DNA of 64,000 nt from Cytobacillus gottheilii. GTDB taxonomy: Bacteria; Bacillota; Bacilli; Bacillales; Cytobacillaceae. Shown here in pieces: positions 28,007 to 37,387 of this stretch (positions are counted from its first letter, which is position 1; the number at the start of each line of letters is the position of its first letter). The notes beneath the pieces were generated by a model. That model had not been told where the DNA came from. It made no database searches and saw only the letters and a program-made list of their open reading frames with translations. The translations under genes were made by a program, and so were the position numbers. The DNA lies in the NCBI RefSeq assembly GCF_900166665.1, contig NZ_LT800494.1, positions 465,397-529,396 of the forward strand, in the 5' to 3' direction.

Positions 28007-28439
28007 TTCATGCTTTTACTGCGAAAAGAATACAATCTTACAAGACTTAATGATAGAAATTGAAACACTCAATTCTTCAACCTTCTACTTAAATAAAGAC
28101 CAGACTCATCCTGGAAGATGTATTCTCGCATTCAACGCTCATAAAAATGAATTATTTCAATTATCAACAGATGAACTCCATCTTTTTATGGATGATGTAG
28201 CTCTTGCAGCAAAAGCCATACAAGATGCTTTCCAGCCTCAAAAAATAAACTATGCGATTTATGGCGATATCGTTTCGCATCTTCATTTTCATATTGTGCC
28301 TAAATATATTAATGGAGCAGATTGGGGAGATGCCTTTACAAATAATCCTGAAATAAAAAAGGAGTTACTAGAATCACAATATAATGAGCTGATAAGAAAA
28401 ATAAAAGTGCAATTAAACCAAGAGGGGGTTGCAAAATGA
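27999..28439 (+). CDS. HIT family hydrolase
   Basis: 146 residues with an N-terminal CxxC (CFYCEKN), HPGRCIL and the histidine triad SHLHFHIVPKY near residues 94-98. HIT proteins hydrolyse or transfer nucleoside monophosphates. The gene overlaps the dehydrogenase by 8 bp and the TRAP binding-protein gene by 4 bp, so it is surely co-translated with them. Why a catabolic operon keeps a HIT enzyme is unclear. Confidence 0.87.
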   Translation: MTNSCFYCEKNTILQDLMIEIETLNSSTFYLNKDQTHPGRCILAFNAHKNELFQLSTDELHLFMDDVALAAKAIQDAFQPQKINYAIYGDIVSHLHFHIVPKYINGADWGDAFTNNPEIKKELLESQYNELIRKIKVQLNQEGVAK

Positions 28440-29470
28440 AAAAAAAGACAAATGGGAAATTTGCTTTCATTGGTGCTTTCTTGCTGATCGTTTTAACTTT
28501 AGTTGGTTGTTCATCGGGTGCTTCAGGTGAAAATGGTGACGGAAATGATAGTGGTTCAAAAGATCAAATCGTATTGCGTTTATCGGAGCCTCAAGTAGAT
28601 GACTATCCAGATTCAATAGCAGAAAAAGAGTTTGCTAAAAAGGTTGAAGAGCTTTCAGATGGCCGGATTAAAATTGAAGTATACACAGGCGGTCAATTAG
28701 GGGATGAGACGACAACCATTGAGCAGACTCAAGTAGGCATTATCGATATTGGCAGAGCAAATGCCGGACCACTAACACAATTTGCTGAGAGTCTCGGTGT
28801 TTTCAGCTTCCCATTTCTTTTTGATAGCAGAGAACATATGTGGAACGCACTTGATACCTCCTTACAAGAAGAATTATTTGAAGATTTGGAAGGTTCTGAC
28901 TTAGTTGGGCTTGCATTTTATGATGCTGGAGCTAGAAGCTTTTACTCTACTGAATCGATTGAGACTGCTGATGATGTAGAGGGGATGAAAATCCGTGTCA
29001 TGCAGAATGATATTTTAATAGATGCTTTTGAAAAAATGGGTACTTCTCCTACCCCATTAGCTGCTTCAGAAGTCTATAGTGCGCTGCAAATGGGTGTCAT
29101 AGAAGGCGGAGAAAATAATGTAAGCACATATGTAGCGGATGGTCATTTCGAGGTTGCCAAAAATTTCACCTTATCCGAGCATTTACGCATTCCTGGTGTT
29201 CTATTTATGAGCAAAACTTCATGGGATAAACTTTCAGAAGAAGATCAGAAAATCATTAAAGAAGCTGCAAAAGAATCAGAAAAGGTCCAGCTGGAAGAAT
29301 ACGATAAATTTTCTCAAGAGGCTATGGATCGGGTAGAGGAAGCAGGAAATAAAGTAATTGAACTCTCGGAAGAGGAACGTAACGCATTTAGAGAAAAAGT
29401 TCAGCCGCTGTTTGAAGAATATCATTCAACATATGGTTCTCTTTTTGAAGCAATAGAAGAAGCGAGATAA
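28436..29470 (+). CDS. TRAP transporter solute-binding lipoprotein (DctP family)
   Basis: 344 residues with a lipoprotein signal (LVGCSSG near residue 25), so the mature protein is tethered outside the membrane. DctP features include the ligand-binding Arg region GMKIRVMQNDILIDAFEKMG near 180 and EVYSALQMGVIEGGENN near 210, closest to the YiaO/SiaP/UehA-like branch that binds sugar acids and related carboxylates. It delivers substrate to the DctQ/DctM proteins encoded next. Known TRAP ligands nearly always carry a carboxylate, so the substrate may be an aldonate or uronate rather than free D-lyxose. Confidence 0.9.
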   Translation: MKKKTNGKFAFIGAFLLIVLTLVGCSSGASGENGDGNDSGSKDQIVLRLSEPQVDDYPDSIAEKEFAKKVEELSDGRIKIEVYTGGQLGDETTTIEQTQVGIIDIGRANAGPLTQFAESLGVFSFPFLFDSREHMWNALDTSLQEELFEDLEGSDLVGLAFYDAGARSFYSTESIETADDVEGMKIRVMQNDILIDAFEKMGTSPTPLAASEVYSALQMGVIEGGENNVSTYVADGHFEVAKNFTLSEHLRIPGVLFMSKTSWDKLSEEDQKIIKEAAKESEKVQLEEYDKFSQEAMDRVEEAGNKVIELSEEERNAFREKVQPLFEEYHSTYGSLFEAIEEAR

Positions 29471-29545
29471 TTTAATTTCTCAGGCAAAGGAAGAATGATC
29501 TCTTTGCCTGAGGAAAATATATAAAACCATTTGGGAGGAGATCCT

Positions 29546-30034
29546 GTGACAGCCAAAATGCTCTTGCATATCAGAAAGCTAACCGAATCTTTTGTCTTGC
29601 TAATGATCGTACTTATGACGATGATCATCAGTTACCAGGTTATCTCAAGATTTGTATTTAACACAACACCTCCTTGGATTCAGCCATTGTCATTATTATT
29701 AATGGTTTGGATTGGCTTTATCGGAATAGCAATTGGTATACAAGATAACAGTCATATTAAAATCAACTTATTTGTTGAGAAAATGCCGAAAAAAATACAA
29801 ACATTATTAAACTACACACAAAGGGTTTTAGCGGTTTTATTTGGATTATTTATGGTCATTGAAGGCGGAAAATTCTCATTAAGTATGCTAAGTTCCTCCA
29901 TTCCTGGATTAAAAGTGCCATCAGCGGTTTTGTATATTGCTGTCCCATTAGCCGGATTACTTATAATTGTTTACCTGATATGTGAGTTTTTAGGGAAATG
30001 GGAAAGCTTATCAGAAGAAAGTGAGGTGGAATAA
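29546..30034 (+). CDS. TRAP transporter small permease (DctQ)
   Basis: About 162 residues with four hydrophobic helices and the family signature PPWIQPLSLLLMVWIGFIGIAIGIQDNSHIKINLF. GTG 29546 is chosen because GGGAGGAG ends 5 nt upstream; the longer frame starting at TTG 29531 would translate through that site. It pairs with DctM, 3 bp downstream, to form the sodium-driven membrane unit. A 75-bp gap containing an inverted repeat (CTCAGGCAAAG/CTTTGCCTGAG, 29480-29514) lies between dctP and this gene and may favour higher expression of the binding protein. Confidence 0.88.
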   Translation: MTAKMLLHIRKLTESFVLLMIVLMTMIISYQVISRFVFNTTPPWIQPLSLLLMVWIGFIGIAIGIQDNSHIKINLFVEKMPKKIQTLLNYTQRVLAVLFGLFMVIEGGKFSLSMLSSSIPGLKVPSAVLYIAVPLAGLLIIVYLICEFLGKWESLSEESEVE

Positions 30035-30036
30035 TA

Positions 30037-31320
30037 ATGGTCATTGCCACTTTGATTATTGTGTTTTTGATTCTGTTAGTAATAGGAGTTCCCGTTGCAT
30101 TAGCTATGGGATTAACCTCTATAGTAGTAGCCTTTCAGCTGGATATCTCATTATCTGTTCTTGCTCAAAGAATGGTAGCTGGAATTAATAGTTTTCCATT
30201 ATTAGCGATCCCCTTTTTTATTCTGGCAGGTGAAATTATGAACACTGGCGGAATTTCACAGCGACTTATTAAGCTTTCTGATGTGATTGTTGGGAGATTT
30301 CGTGGCGGTCTTGGAATGGTGAATGTTAGCTCCAGTATGCTCTTTGGCGGGATCTCAGGCTCCGCTTTAGCTGATACTTCTTCCACTGGTTCTGTAATGA
30401 TCCCGATGATGAAGAAGAAAGGCTATGATGCAGACTACTCTGTAGCTGTAACTGTAACCTCTGCGACACAAGGAATAGTCATTCCGCCAAGTCATAATAT
30501 GATTATCTATGCGCTGGCGGCTGGAGGTGGAATTTCAATAAGCTCCTTATTTCTAGGCGGTATTATACCTGGAATTTTACTCGGTATTGGGTTAATGGTT
30601 ACAGCCTATATAATTGCAGTGAAAAGGAATTATCCTGCGGAAAAACCTTCTTCTTTTAAAGAGATCATCACAGCATCACGACAGGCTATTCCAGGTCTGC
30701 TCACTGGTGTCATAATTATTGGCGGTATTATGTCGGGAATTTTTACAGTTACAGAGTCTGCGGCCATAGCAGTTGTTTATGCTTTTATAGTAAGCTTTGT
30801 TTTTAATAAAGATGTTCCGATCTCAGCAATTGTACCTGTGTTACAGCGGACTTTTAAAACGCTCGCACTTGTTTTATTTCTAATTGCTACATCAAGTGGA
30901 TTTGCCTGGTTATTGGCAGTGCTTCGAGTCCCTGCCATGATTTCAGAGGGTTTGCTAAGTTTGACTGACAACCCGATATTCATCACTCTTATTCTCATTC
31001 TAATACTACTGCTTTTAGGAACCATTCTTGATGTTGCACCCATTATTCTGATTACAACTCCGATCTTGCTGCCCATTGCTACAAGCATCGGAATGGACCC
31101 AATTCAGTACGGCATCATGATGATGATATGCATGGCGATCGGATTGGTTACACCCCCTGTAGGAGGAGCACTGTTTATAGGCAGTGCGATTGCAAAGATA
31201 CCAATTGAAAAGGTTGTGAAAGGAATACTTCCTTTTTATATCAGTATGATTATCATTTTGCTCCTTGTAGCTTTCATACCGCAGCTTTCGCTTACGATAC
31301 CAAGTTTATTTGATAACTAG
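30037..31320 (+). CDS. TRAP transporter large permease (DctM)
   Basis: 427 residues with about eleven to twelve hydrophobic segments. Family hallmarks are AIPFFILAGEIMNTGGIS near residue 55, SALADTSSTGSVMIPMMKKKGYD, VTSATQGIVIPPSHNMIIYA and the C-terminal LVTPPVGGALFI. It forms the transport core with DctQ. It is the last gene of the dehydrogenase-HIT-TRAP operon and is convergent with the AraC gene 20 bp away; no strong terminator was found between them. Confidence 0.93.
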   Translation: MVIATLIIVFLILLVIGVPVALAMGLTSIVVAFQLDISLSVLAQRMVAGINSFPLLAIPFFILAGEIMNTGGISQRLIKLSDVIVGRFRGGLGMVNVSSSMLFGGISGSALADTSSTGSVMIPMMKKKGYDADYSVAVTVTSATQGIVIPPSHNMIIYALAAGGGISISSLFLGGIIPGILLGIGLMVTAYIIAVKRNYPAEKPSSFKEIITASRQAIPGLLTGVIIIGGIMSGIFTVTESAAIAVVYAFIVSFVFNKDVPISAIVPVLQRTFKTLALVLFLIATSSGFAWLLAVLRVPAMISEGLLSLTDNPIFITLILILILLLLGTILDVAPIILITTPILLPIATSIGMDPIQYGIMMMICMAIGLVTPPVGGALFIGSAIAKIPIEKVVKGILPFYISMIIILLLVAFIPQLSLTIPSLFDN

Positions 31321-31340
31321 CTAATCTACCAAGATCATCA

Positions 31341-32228
31341 TTAGAGATCATCTGAAATCTTTGGCTGTCTCTTTAAAATCGGAGAAAACTCTTTCTCTAG
31401 AAGAATATGTTTTCCGACCACAGTTCGAGCCTGTTCCCGATAATCTGTTGGAGAGATGCCCTCCTTCATACTGAATAGTCTTGAAAAATAGGGAGCTGAT
31501 AATCCAACAAGTTCGGCAATCTCCGTGATTGTAAAATTGCTGAATTCAAGATACTCTTTTGACTTTTCAATCCTTAATTGCTGTAAAAAGTTCATCGGAG
31601 TTGTATCAAACTTTTTCCGGAACAATTCAATAATATAATGTGGATGAAAATTGAATTCCTTAGAGATATCAGCAAGCGTGATCTTAGATTGCAGATGATC
31701 AGATAGATATTGAACCACTGGAAAATCCGGGTGAAACTCCTTCTTTATGGAATAAAGGAAACTTTGATTTGTATTTTCAGTAACATCATTTTCTTGAATG
31801 CTTGAAAGTAATATGTCTTTAAAGCCCACATCGATGCGATAGGGAATTAAGAAGTTTGATTGCTTCAAGTTCATGACAGAAAGCTTAAATAGCTCTTTTA
31901 ATTTTGGCGAGTCTCCCATAAAGTATGGGAACGGCAGTTGATTTTTATGAAAAAGTTCCTCAACTTCAGTACTAATAATATCGAATTTAATATCAATCGT
32001 AGAAGACGTTGTTTTAAAATAGAAATTATGTTCATATCTCTTGGAAATAAAATAGGCATGCTTGGGGATAAGGTCATATGTTACACCGTTTAATTGAATG
32101 ATCCCCTCTCCGTCTATTATAAAAAGAAGCTGATAAAGATCCTCATGGTAGTGATTTTTTACTCCGGTGTTTTTCTCATAATCAATTCGGGAAATCCAAA
32201 ACACTCTTAGTTGATCATCGCGCAGCAT
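31341..32228 (-). CDS. AraC family transcriptional regulator
   Basis: 295 residues with an N-terminal cupin-like sensor (about 15-100) and a C-terminal pair of helix-turn-helix motifs: ITLADISKEFNFHPHYIIELFRKKF near 195 and FTITEIAELVGLSAPYFSRLF near 245, ending in the usual SPTDYR. It is divergent from xylulokinase (128 bp gap) and convergent with the TRAP operon, so it most likely activates this sugar locus in response to its inducer. The inducer is not predictable. Confidence 0.88.
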   Translation of the reverse strand: MLRDDQLRVFWISRIDYEKNTGVKNHYHEDLYQLLFIIDGEGIIQLNGVTYDLIPKHAYFISKRYEHNFYFKTTSSTIDIKFDIISTEVEELFHKNQLPFPYFMGDSPKLKELFKLSVMNLKQSNFLIPYRIDVGFKDILLSSIQENDVTENTNQSFLYSIKKEFHPDFPVVQYLSDHLQSKITLADISKEFNFHPHYIIELFRKKFDTTPMNFLQQLRIEKSKEYLEFSNFTITEIAELVGLSAPYFSRLFSMKEGISPTDYREQARTVVGKHILLEKEFSPILKRQPKISDDL

Positions 32229-32355
32229 ATTTACACCACCTTATATTGATAGGGCTTTAATCATATTATATAGAAATAAATCTATTAAGGAAGGATCCGT
32301 TTTAATATTCTGTCATTTATAAAGTCTAATGTATTCATAGTCGGGAGGACTTATT

Positions 32356-33852
32356 ATGAAGTATGTGATTGGGATTGACTTAGGAACAAGTGCTGTAAAG
32401 GCAATATTGGTTGACTATGGCGGAATTGTGCATCAAACAGTTTCCAGGTCTTACCCTTTAATCCAAGAGAAATCAGGATTTAGCGAGCAAGACCCGGAGG
32501 AATGGTATAAGAAGACCAAAGAGGCGGTAGCAGAACTTATAACCAATTTTGAAGGAAAGGCGGATGAGATTGAGGGTATTAGCTTTTCGGGCCAAATGCA
32601 TGGTCTTGTTCTATTAGACCAACACCTCAATGTATTGCGGAACGCCATTCTCTGGAATGATACTCGTACAACCAAACAATGTGAGGAAATCTATTCCGTT
32701 ATTGGGGAAAAGCAATTGATCGCTATTACGAAGAATACAGCGCTCGAAGGGTTTACGTTGCCGAAGTTATTATGGGTAAAGGAACATGAACGTGATACCT
32801 TTGATAAAATAAACCTTTTTATGCTTCCAAAAGATTATCTTCGTTTCCGAATGACAGGGACAGTACAAACAGATTATTCCGATGCAGCAGGCACACTGCT
32901 TTTAGATGTGGCTGAAAAAAAATGGAGCCAGGAACTTTGTGAAGCGTTTGGGATTGATATCAAAACATGTCCTCCGCTGGCCGAATCTCATGCTTATACT
33001 GGTACTATTAAGAAGGAATTCGCAGAAGAAACGGGTCTAACTGGTACAACAAAGGTTTTCACTGGAGCAGCTGATAATGCTTGCGGAGCAATTGGAGCAG
33101 GAATCCTTTCTGAAGGGAAAACATTATGCAGTATTGGGACATCTGGTGTTATTCTATGCTATGAGGAACCGCAAAAAAGAGACTATGATGGAAAAGTTCA
33201 TTACTTTAACCATGGCCAGGAAGATGCCTATTACAGCATGGGTGTCACCTTATCAGCTGGTTATAGTCTAAGCTGGTTTCGTGATTTCCTTGGAGGAGAG
33301 GAATCCTATGATTCACTTTTAAAGGGAATTGAACATATTCCTCCTGCCGCAAATGGTCTTCTCTTTACCCCATATTTGGTAGGGGAAAGGACACCGCATG
33401 CTGATGCATCCATTCGCTCAAGCTTTATAGGTGTAGATTCAAATCATACCAAAGTGAATTTTGTTCGGGCCGTTTTAGAAGGTGTAACCTTCTCTTTGAA
33501 GGAAACAATTGATATATTAAGAGACAATGATCATGAAATCAATACCATCATCTCTATCGGCGGAGGAGCGCAAAATAAAACCTGGCTGCAAATGCAAGCA
33601 GATATATTTAATGCGAAGGTGGTTAAATTAGCAAGTGAACAAGGTCCGGCGATGGGTGCAGCCATACTCGCGGCTTATGGGTGTGGCTGGTATAGTTCCC
33701 TGCAAGAATGTTCAAGAGTATTTATTTCCTATGAAAAAGCATATGACCCTATCCCATCAAACGTAGAAGTATATGAAACGTTATACGAAATTTATAAAAA
33801 AGTGTACATACAAACGAAGAATCTAAATAAGGAATTGGAACATTTCAGGTAG
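32356..33852 (+). CDS. xylB: Xylulokinase
   Basis: 498 residues, an FGGY kinase with the N-terminal phosphate loop IGIDLGTSAVKAILVD, FSGQMHGLVLLD and ILWNDTRT (residues 75-100), the catalytic Asp in TGAADNACGAIGAG near 238, and GGGAQNKTWLQMQADIF near 400. The MHG and WNDTR features point to xylulokinase rather than glycerol or ribulokinase. It phosphorylates D-xylulose made by the D-lyxose isomerase or the dehydrogenase, giving xylulose 5-phosphate. The start ATG has GGGAGG 10 nt upstream. The substrate call is strong but related pentulose kinases cannot be fully excluded. Confidence 0.87.
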   Translation: MKYVIGIDLGTSAVKAILVDYGGIVHQTVSRSYPLIQEKSGFSEQDPEEWYKKTKEAVAELITNFEGKADEIEGISFSGQMHGLVLLDQHLNVLRNAILWNDTRTTKQCEEIYSVIGEKQLIAITKNTALEGFTLPKLLWVKEHERDTFDKINLFMLPKDYLRFRMTGTVQTDYSDAAGTLLLDVAEKKWSQELCEAFGIDIKTCPPLAESHAYTGTIKKEFAEETGLTGTTKVFTGAADNACGAIGAGILSEGKTLCSIGTSGVILCYEEPQKRDYDGKVHYFNHGQEDAYYSMGVTLSAGYSLSWFRDFLGGEESYDSLLKGIEHIPPAANGLLFTPYLVGERTPHADASIRSSFIGVDSNHTKVNFVRAVLEGVTFSLKETIDILRDNDHEINTIISIGGGAQNKTWLQMQADIFNAKVVKLASEQGPAMGAAILAAYGCGWYSSLQECSRVFISYEKAYDPIPSNVEVYETLYEIYKKVYIQTKNLNKELEHFR

Positions 33853-34191
33853 AATGTTTAAGTGGGGGTCAGACCCCCGCTGGTTTAAAGTGGTATTGTG
33901 TTAAAGTAATTACTCTTTAATGGGGGCCAGTCTCCGGTTGGTTCTATTTGCCACCTAATGACATGGTAAACGGTGCGTTTTGGGGACAGGTTCCTCATCC
34001 CAAAAGAATGCGCAATTAGGATTTGAAAGGACCTCACTTGTTTGGTGGGGTTTTTTCGTGTGTATTTGGAGAAATTGCGCTTTGCCTAATTTGTGTTTTG
34101 CTTTTCTGTGACAAGTTGTCCAATTATATGCCAATTTACTCATTGTAATGGTAAAATTATCAAGTGTCACTATTTGAAAGGAGTGTTTATC
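33853..34191. other. Repeat-rich non-coding gap
   Basis: It holds one full GGGGGTCAGACCCCC-family element (33864-33910), a worn half copy (33922-33941) and a GGGGACAGGTTCCT element (33982-33995). TTTGCCACCTAATGACATGG near 33949 resembles a motif at 44934. No gene seen. Confidence 0.55.
33864..33910. repeat. GGGGGTCAGACCCCC repeat element, copy 1
   Basis: A perfect 7-bp-arm palindrome (GGGGGTC-A-GACCCCC) followed by the conserved tail CGCTGGTTTAAAGTGGT, then GTGTTAAAGTAAT. Other copies: 38137, 41028, 42386, 44173, 56550, 56605, 57604 and 57651. Confidence 0.85.
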
Positions 34192-35028
34192 ATGAAAAAA
34201 GCATTGCTAATCATTCTAGGCATCATTCTTCTTTTACCGGTTCTAATCATCTTAGCTCCCTTTGCTATTCCGTTCTTGCTGCTAGCCGGTATCCTCGTCT
34301 TGAAAAGACAGTATCCGGCTATTAAAGGGGCAGTAGGGGAGCGGTATGTGAATAAAGAGCTAATTAAACTCGGCGAGAATTATAGAATCTATCATGATCT
34401 GTATGTGCCAAATGGAGAAGGAGGAACTTCGCAGGTGGATCACGTTGTGACATCACCATATGGGATCTTTGTCATTGAAACCAAGCATTATGAAGGCTGG
34501 ATTTTTGGCGGGGAGAAGCAGAAGCAATGGACACAGACCATCTATAAACGAAAAGAGAAATTCCTTAATCCGATCTGGCAAAACTATGGCCATATCCAGA
34601 CCATAAAAAAATACATCGATCAAGAAGACTTTGCTTATATTCACTCAATCATTGCATTCTCTCAGAATTCAACTTTCAAATTTAAAGAAGACTTTCACTC
34701 TGCAAAAGTGATTCAATTTCCGCAATTAATACAAGCCATCAAGGAATGGGATTCTCCAGTTTTAAATGAAACGCAGCTGAAAAGTATTGATGCAGCGCTT
34801 GAAAGATTAATCATTATAGATCAGAACGCAAAGAAAGAAATAAAGAGAAAGCATGTGGAAGATATTAAACATAACCGCAAAGCAAAGGTACGGAAAGAAA
34901 AAGAAGAAACTAAACAGCAAAAATGCCCGAAATGTGGTGGAGCATTGTCATTGAAAAAAGGGAAATATGGCTCCTTTTACGGATGCAGCAGCTACCCAAA
35001 ATGCAGATATACATCGAAGGTTTCTTAA
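34192..35028 (+). CDS. Membrane-anchored NERD-domain protein with topoisomerase-type zinc ribbon
   Basis: 278 residues: two closely spaced N-terminal hydrophobic segments (4-40), a NERD (nuclease-related) domain at about 45-165 (GAVGERYVNKEL, SQVDHVVTSPYGIFVIETKHYEGWIFG with the Asp and Glu-x-Lys residues), a charged coiled region, and a C-terminal C4 zinc ribbon CPKCGG...YGCSSYPKCRY as in topoisomerase I. NERD is a predicted PD-(D/E)xK-type fold found in DNA processing and sometimes in defence. The ATG at 34192 has GAAAGGAG 9 nt upstream and gives the expected membrane start. Convergent with a second NERD gene. Cellular role unknown. Confidence 0.82.
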   Translation: MKKALLIILGIILLLPVLIILAPFAIPFLLLAGILVLKRQYPAIKGAVGERYVNKELIKLGENYRIYHDLYVPNGEGGTSQVDHVVTSPYGIFVIETKHYEGWIFGGEKQKQWTQTIYKRKEKFLNPIWQNYGHIQTIKKYIDQEDFAYIHSIIAFSQNSTFKFKEDFHSAKVIQFPQLIQAIKEWDSPVLNETQLKSIDAALERLIIIDQNAKKEIKRKHVEDIKHNRKAKVRKEKEETKQQKCPKCGGALSLKKGKYGSFYGCSSYPKCRYTSKVS

Positions 35029-35043
35029 AAACAACAAAAAAAT

Positions 35044-35064
35044 GACCATCCTTATGTGATGGTC
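35044..35064 (-). terminator. Terminator between the convergent NERD genes
   Basis: GACCATC/GATGGTC hairpin; on the minus strand it is followed by a long T-rich run (35028-35043), so it serves mainly the minus-strand gene. Confidence 0.7.
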
Positions 35065-35072
35065 GAAGACGC

Positions 35073-35753
35073 TTATCCTGAATAGTTGTACTGTTTTCTA
35101 TGCTTTTCTTTCACCTTAGCAGAGGCCAATGTATATGGTTTTAACATGTCATAAAGTGCATCAATCTCTTTCTTATTCAAATGCTTCGGACTATTGGCAT
35201 TTTCATATCTCATAAACGTTGGCAATACATCTCGGTTTATAACAGAAGTGTTGAGATTGTCATATGTAATACTTTTCAGCTCACACCGTTCGCTGAAAAC
35301 AACGATATTAAAGATGAATTTATCTGTTAGCGCATATAACACCTTCATCACGGCTTTTATATGTGTTTGGTTCTGCTTAATCGGATTATAGAACTTATTT
35401 TTCTTCCCATTCTTTAAAACCTGTGTCCAATATTGATCCTTCTCATGCCCGAAAATCCAACCGCTATAATTCTTTGACTCCATAATATAAATACCGGTCT
35501 CATGAATAAAAACAAGATCGATCTCGCTAATATAGCCGTTATCTCTCTCAATATATAAATTGCATAAAGTTCGCGAATACCCAGGCGCATTATGCAAATA
35601 CTCATACGTCAAATATTCACCATAAATGCCATCATCCTCATCCAAATCTTTCTTTGTATAACCTGTCTCCTCAAAATACTTAGCCATGATTTCCGGATTT
35701 CCTAGACTTTGATGCCTAATGAATTCAAAAATTCTGTCGATATCCATTTTCAT
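35073..35753 (-). CDS. NERD-domain protein
   Basis: 226 residues. The central part (about 40-160) is a NERD domain: GIYGEYLTYEYL, SEIDLVFIHETGIYIMESKNYSGWIFG and FYNPIKQNQTHIKAV, matching the same blocks of the neighbouring gene (QVDHVVTSPYGIFVIETKHYEGWIFG, LNPIWQNYGHIQTI). It lacks the membrane helix and zinc ribbon of its neighbour and has its own helical ends. The Asp and Glu-x-Lys pattern of a PD-(D/E)xK-like site is intact. Function unknown; convergent arrangement suggests local duplication or joint retention. Confidence 0.8.
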   Translation of the reverse strand: MKMDIDRIFEFIRHQSLGNPEIMAKYFEETGYTKKDLDEDDGIYGEYLTYEYLHNAPGYSRTLCNLYIERDNGYISEIDLVFIHETGIYIMESKNYSGWIFGHEKDQYWTQVLKNGKKNKFYNPIKQNQTHIKAVMKVLYALTDKFIFNIVVFSERCELKSITYDNLNTSVINRDVLPTFMRYENANSPKHLNKKEIDALYDMLKPYTLASAKVKEKHRKQYNYSG

Positions 35754-36046
35754 AGAATTTCACACCGTTTCTATTGAATTTTGGTTGGGGGGAGTAAATG
35801 CAGAGATGGCTTTTAACAGTAAAACAGCTTTGCTACTACTGTAATGATCCAATCCATTTTATAATCAATTCTTCATAGCAATTTTATGTATTGATAGAAT
35901 ATACTTATTTTCCTTTAGAAAGGTTTCGTACTAGAAAGGATTTTTAAGAACTTTTTTATTCTAGAGTAGAATCAATATTTCGGATCAAACACATTATTTA
36001 CATCGCCAAATACTTTATAGATTAATATTTTTCTAGGTTATGGGAA

Positions 36047-37060
36047 TTGGACAATTTAGATGCTGAATACCCATTTATAAAACGAAATGGGTGGTTCAAC
36101 TTGACCAAGCAGCCAAAGAAGATCAAACTTTCCCAGATCAGAGTGGAAACAAGTTATCGAAAAGATGAGAAGTATTTAAGTCTGGAATATAGTATTAACA
36201 GGCACGGATTAGAAGTGCCGCTAATTGTTGAGGAAGAAAGTAAGAATAGAATATGTACTAGTGGATGGATACCGTCGTTATAATGCCCTTGATTTTTAGG
36301 CAAAACCGATGCTGACTGTATCGTTGAGCAGCACTCATCAGTAGAAGAAAAAATAATTAAAAGGTTAAGGATAGAACTACACACCAAGAAGAGAACTGCA
36401 TATCAGCTGGAAAGAATGATTAAGCGCTTATTAGAAAATGAAGAGTATACGATCAAATTGATTGCAAGCCTTTGTGGAGTTAAAGAAGCGACAATTAAGA
36501 AATATGTACGGGGTGCTGATGTTAAAGAAGAGTGGTTGAGAAAAGGAGAAAAAAACAATGCAGGCAGGCATGCTTATACAGATATTAAGCATTTGAATGT
36601 CAGTGAAGAAAACAAAGATCATATTGCTGATATATATGGTGAAAAGAAGATCAATAAAAATACGGTTGGCGTCATTAAAAAGGCGACGAGTGAAGAAGCA
36701 TTTAAAGATATTCCGGAAGAACATGTCAAAGAGTGGGTAAATCAAATTATCGAGCAGCAAACGAAAAACTATGAAAATGTGAAAGAAATAGTCTATGAAA
36801 ATAGTTTGCAAGCGAAATATACAATAAGAGCACATACATTTATGTATAATCTAACATTGACTTTAATTAAAAGAATTGAAGGAATATTTAGCATAACGAA
36901 TTTCACGGCAAACTTATCACCTAAGCAAAAAGAAAAGCTGTCTCAAGGCTTCACGAACGTACTGTTATTGTTGAACCCGCCATTAAAATGGTCAGACTTT
37001 CCCAAGGATGAACAGTCTCGTAAAAACATAGAAGATGATGATGAGAACGTGGAGCATTGA
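36047..37060 (+). pseudogene. ParB/Spo0J-like protein gene broken by two frameshifts
   Basis: The first frame (from TTG 36047) encodes a ParB-type N-terminal domain (KIKLSQIRVETSYRKDEKYLSLEYSINRHGLEVPLIVEE) and breaks near 36250. One base later the frame reads YVLVDGYRRYNALDF, the conserved end of that domain, until a stop at 36296. A second shift in a T-run restores GKTDADCIVEQHSS and then the long C-terminal frame (36416-37060) with a KorB/HTH-like part and an unrecognised tail. Read together this is one protein of about 335 residues. The C-terminal frame is still open, so part of it may be translated. Probably a decayed plasmid- or element-type partition-like regulator. Confidence 0.75.
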
Positions 37061-37091
37061 GGATATTGAATCAGCTGGTTAATTCGATTAG

Positions 37092-37125
37092 GGCTCATAA
37101 CCTATATTGGTGGTGAGCCGTTTTT
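37092..37125 (+). terminator. Terminator after the ParB-like pseudogene
   Basis: GGCTCA/TGAGCC stem, extended by ACC/GGT inside, followed by TTTTT (37121-37125). Confidence 0.7.
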
Positions 37126-37387
37126 GCGTTGTGAGAACTAATCATTTCTAAGAACATTATCCCAACATATTGGGTGTATTTACCATTATTAAGTCTACTC
37201 ATCGTTATTTGAGAATGCTATTATTATATCGGACAGGTGTCTAAATATGAAAAAAACTAGTAAGAGTTACAGCATATATCAAAACTTTAGATTGAAATGA
37301 AATGATAGTTTAAAGTTTAATTAACAAACTCCTACGTTAACAGATAACTGACCAACTACAAGAATAAACGTATAGGAGGAGATTCAG

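Noticed and set aside
34093..34191. 33-residue extension of the first NERD protein
   Set aside because: Cys-rich, no ribosome site, and the ATG at 34192 has GAAAGGAG and starts the expected membrane helix.
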